The translations under genes were made by a program, and so were the position numbers. Below, piece by piece: positions 61,171-64,000 of a stretch of 64,000 nucleotides of DNA. Numbering within the stretch: the stretch's first letter is position 1; each line of letters begins with the position of its first letter. The stretch spans positions 149,129-213,128 of the forward strand of contig JAEWAB010000003.1 of the NCBI GenBank assembly GCA_023391875.1. The letters run 5' to 3'. The stretch comes from Bacillota bacterium (lineage in GTDB: Bacteria; Bacillota; Clostridia; Oscillospirales; Ruminococcaceae). Below the pieces are notes generated by a model. That model did not search any database and was not told the DNA's origin. It saw only the letters and a list, made by a program, of their open reading frames with translations.

Positions 61171-61200
61171 GAAGGCAGACGGAGCCTTCCGCCTGCCTTC
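61171..61200 (-). other. rpsO-pnp intergenic hairpin
   Basis: GAAGGCAG (61171-61178) pairs with CTGCCTTC (61193-61200), with an inner CGGA/TCCG pairing. The minus strand continues AAAACG without a U-run, so it looks like a processing stem rather than a terminator. In E. coli this spacer carries the RNase III site through which PNPase controls itself; the same is possible here but unproven. Confidence 0.5.
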
Positions 61201-61213
61201 ATTGTCACAAGGA

Positions 61214-61477
61214 TTACTTGCGAAGACCGAGCTTCTTAATAATTTCGCGGTATCTCTCAATATCCTTCTTCATAAGGTAGTTTAAGAGATTGCGGCGGCG
61301 GCCAACCATCTTCAGCAGGCCTCTGCGGGAGTGGTGGTCGTTCTTGTGTTCCTTTAAGTGGCCGGTGAGGTCGTTGATCCTCTTGGTGAGAATCGCGATC
61401 TGTACCTCGGGGGAACCGGTATCGCCGTCGTGCTTGGCGTTCTCAAGAATAACCTGTGTTTTTTCTTCTTTTAACAT
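61214..61477 (-). CDS. rpsO: 30S ribosomal protein S15
   Basis: 87 residues, standard length. DTGSPEVQIAILTKRINDLT and HKNDHHSRRGLLKMVGRRR (the rRNA-binding face) identify S15. Binds 16S rRNA helices 20-22 early in 30S assembly. Preceded by GAGGTG and a 160-base leader from its own promoter. Confidence 0.98.
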   Translation of the reverse strand: MLKEEKTQVILENAKHDGDTGSPEVQIAILTKRINDLTGHLKEHKNDHHSRRGLLKMVGRRRNLLNYLMKKDIERYREIIKKLGLRK

Positions 61478-61637
61478 GGTCTTTCACCTCTTTAAAATAG
61501 TCCACCGCATCATAGCCTAGGGCGGGTAAATCTCCTTGATTACAAGGCGTAACCCCTAAGCCAAGAAAGCGTGGCAGCCATAACGCGGCCTCGCGCGGCG
61601 CATAAACAGGCGCTATGCGCAAGTGCATTATTGGTTT

Positions 61638-61666
61638 ATTATAGCATATCCCGTTTTCTATGTAAA
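61638..61666 (-). promoter_or_regulatory. rpsO promoter
   Basis: Minus strand TTTACA (61661-61666), 17 bases, TATAAT (61638-61643). The leader between about 61630 and 61478 is GC-rich and foldable (for example GCGCATAGCGCC, GCCGCGTTATGGC); an S15-binding autoregulatory structure is usual in this position. Confidence 0.75.
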
Positions 61667-61709
61667 TACCCTTGTGTGCGCAATATTTACTGACGGGCTT
61701 TAAAGCGCC

Positions 61710-62645
61710 CTACCGCGCTTCTTTGAGCCACAGGCCGAAATGCTCCCGCACCGCGGCGGTATCCTCGGCGATGGCGTCCTTGAGCTGCGCGAGGGTGTCA
61801 AAGCGCTTTTCATCGCGCAGAAACTTAATCAAATGCACCTCCACACGCTTGCCGTAAAGGTCGCCCGAGTAATCGAGGATGTAGGTCTCGCTGTTGGGCG
61901 AAAGCCCGCCCTCGATGGTGGGGCGCACGCCGATGTTGGTAACCGCGGGCAGCCGCTTGCCGCGCAGGGTCACATAGGCGGCGTAAACTCCGCAGCGCGG
62001 CAGAAACATGCCCGCGCCGAACCGCTGGTTGATGGTGGGAAAGTCGAGCGTTCTGCCGATGCGCTTGCCCGCGACCACGGGGTAATCGTAAGAAAACGGC
62101 CTGCCCAAAAGCCTGGCCGCCTGCAAGGCCTCCCCCTCCGCCAGCAGCGCGCGGATGCGGGTGGAGCTTACCGGGGCGCCCTCCACCACCACATCGGGCA
62201 CCACGTGCAGCGTGATGCCGCATTCGCCGCACAGGCGGGCGAGCAGCCGCACATCGCCGCCGGCGCGCCTGCCAAAGCGGAAGCTCTCGCCGCAGCAGAG
62301 CACCTTCGCCTGCAGCTTCTGCACAAGCACCTGCTTGACAAACGCCTCCGGCTCGTAGTCCTTAAACTCGGCAAAGTCGGGCACAAAGAGGTAATCGACA
62401 CCCAAACGCTGCATCAGCCTTTCTTTGATGGTGAAGGTGGTGAGGTTTTTGCTGCCCTTTCCGCTTTCTGGGCTCGCCTTGTTGGTGGCAAACGAAAAGA
62501 CGCAGGTTTTAAGCCCTTTTGCCTTGTAGCTTTTGGCCTTGCGGATAACCGCCCTATGCCCGAGATGTACCCCGTCGAAGTAGCCGAGCGCGACCGCGCA
62601 GGGCTCTGAAAGAGGGGAACCGCTTAACGTATCTACCGTAATCAA
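61710..62645 (-). CDS. ribF: Bifunctional riboflavin kinase/FAD synthetase RibF
   Basis: Makes FMN from riboflavin and FAD from FMN. 311 residues. N-terminal adenylyltransferase domain: ALGYFDGVHLGHRAVI (residues 18-33), FVPDFAEFKDYEPEAFV and GESFRFGRRAGGD, VSSTRIRALLAEG. C-terminal kinase domain: GRTLDFPTINQRF, GVYAAYVTLRGKRLPAVTNIG and ETYILDYSGDLYG. The start is TTG 62643-62645. Order truB-ribF-rpsO is typical of Firmicutes. Confidence 0.95.
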   Translation of the reverse strand: MITVDTLSGSPLSEPCAVALGYFDGVHLGHRAVIRKAKSYKAKGLKTCVFSFATNKASPESGKGSKNLTTFTIKERLMQRLGVDYLFVPDFAEFKDYEPEAFVKQVLVQKLQAKVLCCGESFRFGRRAGGDVRLLARLCGECGITLHVVPDVVVEGAPVSSTRIRALLAEGEALQAARLLGRPFSYDYPVVAGKRIGRTLDFPTINQRFGAGMFLPRCGVYAAYVTLRGKRLPAVTNIGVRPTIEGGLSPNSETYILDYSGDLYGKRVEVHLIKFLRDEKRFDTLAQLKDAIAEDTAAVREHFGLWLKEAR

Positions 62646-62758
62646 CGCTGCCGAGACATCCTTTCTTTATTGCGCCTGCATTTCATACCCAAGGCTGGGC
62701 GCAAACCGAAATAAGCAAAAACGGCGCGACGTGAGCACGCGCGCCGACAAATACCGAA

Positions 62759-63664
62759 TCAGGGCTGTTTCGCCAAAAAGAAGCTGCGTACGCGTAACAA
62801 CTGCGTGTCCTCCTCGATATACCCGAGGCCCAGAAACGCCCCGTCATGGGTGTATACCTTGATATTCTCATCCGTTGGGGCGAGCGAGAGCGCCGCCGAC
62901 TCCAATTTAACGCCATTTAAAAAACGACGGGTGTTTTCTTCGTTTAACCGCACCGCAGGCAGACCCTCAAACGCCTTTTCGATGGGCACGAGTGTTTGCT
63001 CAAGCTCCCCCGCTTCCATCAGGCGCTGCACCTCATCAAAGGTCAGACAGTCTTTTAGCGCAAACCCTGCCGCCTTGGTGCGCGTAAGCGCGGTCATCAC
63101 CGCGCCGCAGCCCAAGGCCTCGCCGATGTCATGGCACAGCGTGCGCAGGTAGGTGCCCTTGGAACAGCTCACCTCGATAGTGTACTCCCCCGCCTGCTCG
63201 TCGCTGTGCAGCACCGTCAGACTTTGAATCGTCACCCTGCGCGTGGGGCGCTCGACCTCGCCGCCCTTGCGCGCGATGTCGTACAGGCGCCTGCCATCCA
63301 CCTTCACGGCGGAGTACATCGGCACCAGTTGGGGGATTTCACCCGTAAAACGCGCTGCCGCAGAGGCAAACTGTTCGGCGGTAACGGCGTGTTCGTGCGT
63401 ATCAATAACAGTACCCCAGATATCCTGCGTATCGGTGGTAAGGCCGAGGCGCAGCGAGGCGATGTAGGTTTTGTCTGAGTCGGGCAGCAGGTTGCAGGCC
63501 TTGGTGGCACCCCCCACAAACACGGGCAGTACCCCCGTCGCCATCGGGTCGAGCGTGCCCGCGTGCCCGAGCTTTTTGGTTTTTAAGATGCCGCGCAGCT
63601 TTGCCACCACATCAAAGGAGGTAAAGTTCTGCGGCTTGTTCATTAAAAGGATTCCATCCACCAA
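62759..63664 (-). CDS. truB: tRNA pseudouridine(55) synthase TruB
   Basis: Converts U55 to pseudouridine in the T-loop of tRNA. 301 residues. GILLMNKPQNFTSFDVVAKL and the catalytic-Asp motif KLGHAGTLDPMATGVLPV (near residues 33-50), YDIARKGGEVERPTRRV and CSKGTYLRTLCHDIGEAL. C-terminal PUA-like tail. GGAGG lies just before a TTG start; a GTG follows directly. Confidence 0.96.
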   Translation of the reverse strand: MVDGILLMNKPQNFTSFDVVAKLRGILKTKKLGHAGTLDPMATGVLPVFVGGATKACNLLPDSDKTYIASLRLGLTTDTQDIWGTVIDTHEHAVTAEQFASAAARFTGEIPQLVPMYSAVKVDGRRLYDIARKGGEVERPTRRVTIQSLTVLHSDEQAGEYTIEVSCSKGTYLRTLCHDIGEALGCGAVMTALTRTKAAGFALKDCLTFDEVQRLMEAGELEQTLVPIEKAFEGLPAVRLNEENTRRFLNGVKLESAALSLAPTDENIKVYTHDGAFLGLGYIEEDTQLLRVRSFFLAKQP

Positions 63665-63697
63665 ACCGACCTCCTTCTATATCTATTGGTACCGTAG

Positions 63698-63773
63698 GGA
63701 CAGGGCTTGCCCCTGTCCGCATTTAATCTTGGCATGTGCTATGCAAGCCGCGGGGCGTCGAGGACACCGCCCC
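63698..63773. repeat. Pair of GC-rich hairpin repeats
   Basis: GGACAGGG-CCCTGTCC (63698-63718, preceded by GTA) and GGGGCG-CGCCCC (63752-63773, followed by CTACA) in opposite orientation. Same style as the hairpin at 58849. Confidence 0.5.
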
Positions 63774-63931
63774 CTACAGAGGGCAGAGATAAGAGGACAG
63801 ACGGTCGACCGCGCCGTTCTCTATCCAAGATTATCGCAAATCTGAAAGAGAGAGGCGGCTTACGGATGCGGATACGCCTTTCTACGATTGAGTGAACGAG
63901 GGAATAGCTGCAAACCGCAGTTTGCAGCTAC

Positions 63932-63971
63932 AAAAGCATGACCTAAGGCTGGGGCCGCATGTCATGCTTTT
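63932..63971. terminator. Terminator-like stem at the right edge
   Basis: AAAAGCATGAC (63932-63942) pairs perfectly with GTCATGCTTTT (63961-63971). It may end a transcript arriving from outside the window. Confidence 0.6.
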
Positions 63972-64000
63972 GCCGAGTTTACTACGATAGTGTATCAGTT

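Larger units (their letters stand above)
63665..64000. other. Intergenic right edge with GC-rich hairpin repeats
   Basis: No gene seen. Contains two hairpins with outward TAGGG/CTACA ends (63698-63718 and 63752-63773), a third (TAGCTGCAAAC with GTTTGCAGCTA, 63905-63930) and a terminator-like stem AAAAGCATGAC with GTCATGCTTTT (63932-63971). Confidence 0.55.

Noticed and set aside
1..64000. CRISPR arrays, tRNA or rRNA genes, prophage or toxin-antitoxin modules
   Set aside because: Looked for repeat-spacer arrays, cloverleaf T-loop motifs and typical gene pairs; none found in this window.

Overview
The window comes from a low- to medium-GC, Gram-positive anaerobe of the Clostridia. The best guess is an Oscillospiraceae/Ruminococcaceae-type plant-polysaccharide degrader. 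The signs are AGGAGG-type ribosome sites with frequent TTG/GTG starts, consensus sigma-A promoters (TTGACA/TATAAT), the truB-ribF-rpsO-pnp housekeeping order, a short-form ThiC, several extracytoplasmic sugar-binding lipoproteins, and GC-rich intergenic hairpins ending in CTACA. No rRNA, tRNA, CRISPR array, phage module or intact insertion sequence was seen.

Layout. 1-735: N-terminal part of a secreted polysaccharide deacetylase (runs off the left edge). 1116-18037 (minus strand): one long gene run, rhaB-rhaA-rhaD-GH43-ABC permeases-binding protein-SGNH esterase-GH4-(alpha/alpha)6 hydrolase-uxaC-uxaB-uxaA, read away from a divergent DeoR-type regulator (18181-18969). It takes up and breaks down a rhamnose plus galacturonate oligosaccharide (rhamnogalacturonan I type) inside the cell. 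19115-21554 (minus): a YraQ-type permease and a DUF362 lipo/membrane protein. 21651-26249 (plus): thiamine operon thiD-thiC-thiM-thiE-HAD behind two TPP riboswitches in tandem. 26377-31447: small accessory genes (Cys-rich four-helix protein, AraC regulator, SDR, TetR with its operators, ferredoxin-fused aldo/keto reductase, GNAT). 31649-37508 (minus): second sugar ABC transporter with a cytosolic GH9 enzyme. 38331-48022 (plus): SIS-domain enzyme, BadF-type sugar kinase, TIM-barrel isomerase, glyoxylate-carboligase-like ThDP enzyme, IclR regulator, 2-hydroxyacid dehydrogenase, EamA exporter, DUF4364, sialidase-like protein. 48216-50653: DUF3842, a two-part P-loop kinase, a candidate structured RNA and an ECF S-component. 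50823-55551 (minus): glycerate 2-kinase, then an IlvD/Edd dehydratase plus GH1 beta-glucosidase pair. 56207-58363 (minus): Calx-beta/Ig-like surface protein. 58877-63664 (minus): pnp, rpsO, ribF, truB.

How it works together. Most of the window is sugar catabolism with intracellular hydrolases fed by ABC importers; catabolite-type operators (cre-like) sit at the GH9, SIS and dehydratase promoters. The rhamnose branch would yield dihydroxyacetone phosphate and lactaldehyde, and the uronate branch 2-keto-3-deoxygluconate, whose kinase and aldolase are not in the window. The 38-45 kb cluster together with the glycerate kinase at 50.8 kb resembles the glyoxylate-to-glycerate route (Gcl, Hyi, tartronate-semialdehyde/hydroxypyruvate reductase, glycerate kinase, IclR/AllR). 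However, the Gcl-like enzyme keeps the active-site glutamate that true Gcl lacks.

The most unusual observations are a dispersed palindromic element of about 105 bp in four copies, the tandem TPP riboswitches, a TetR gene with a nearly leaderless promoter-operator, a dehydrogenase that appears to start at an ATC codon, and a hairpin-rich candidate RNA between 49.76 and 50.09 kb.
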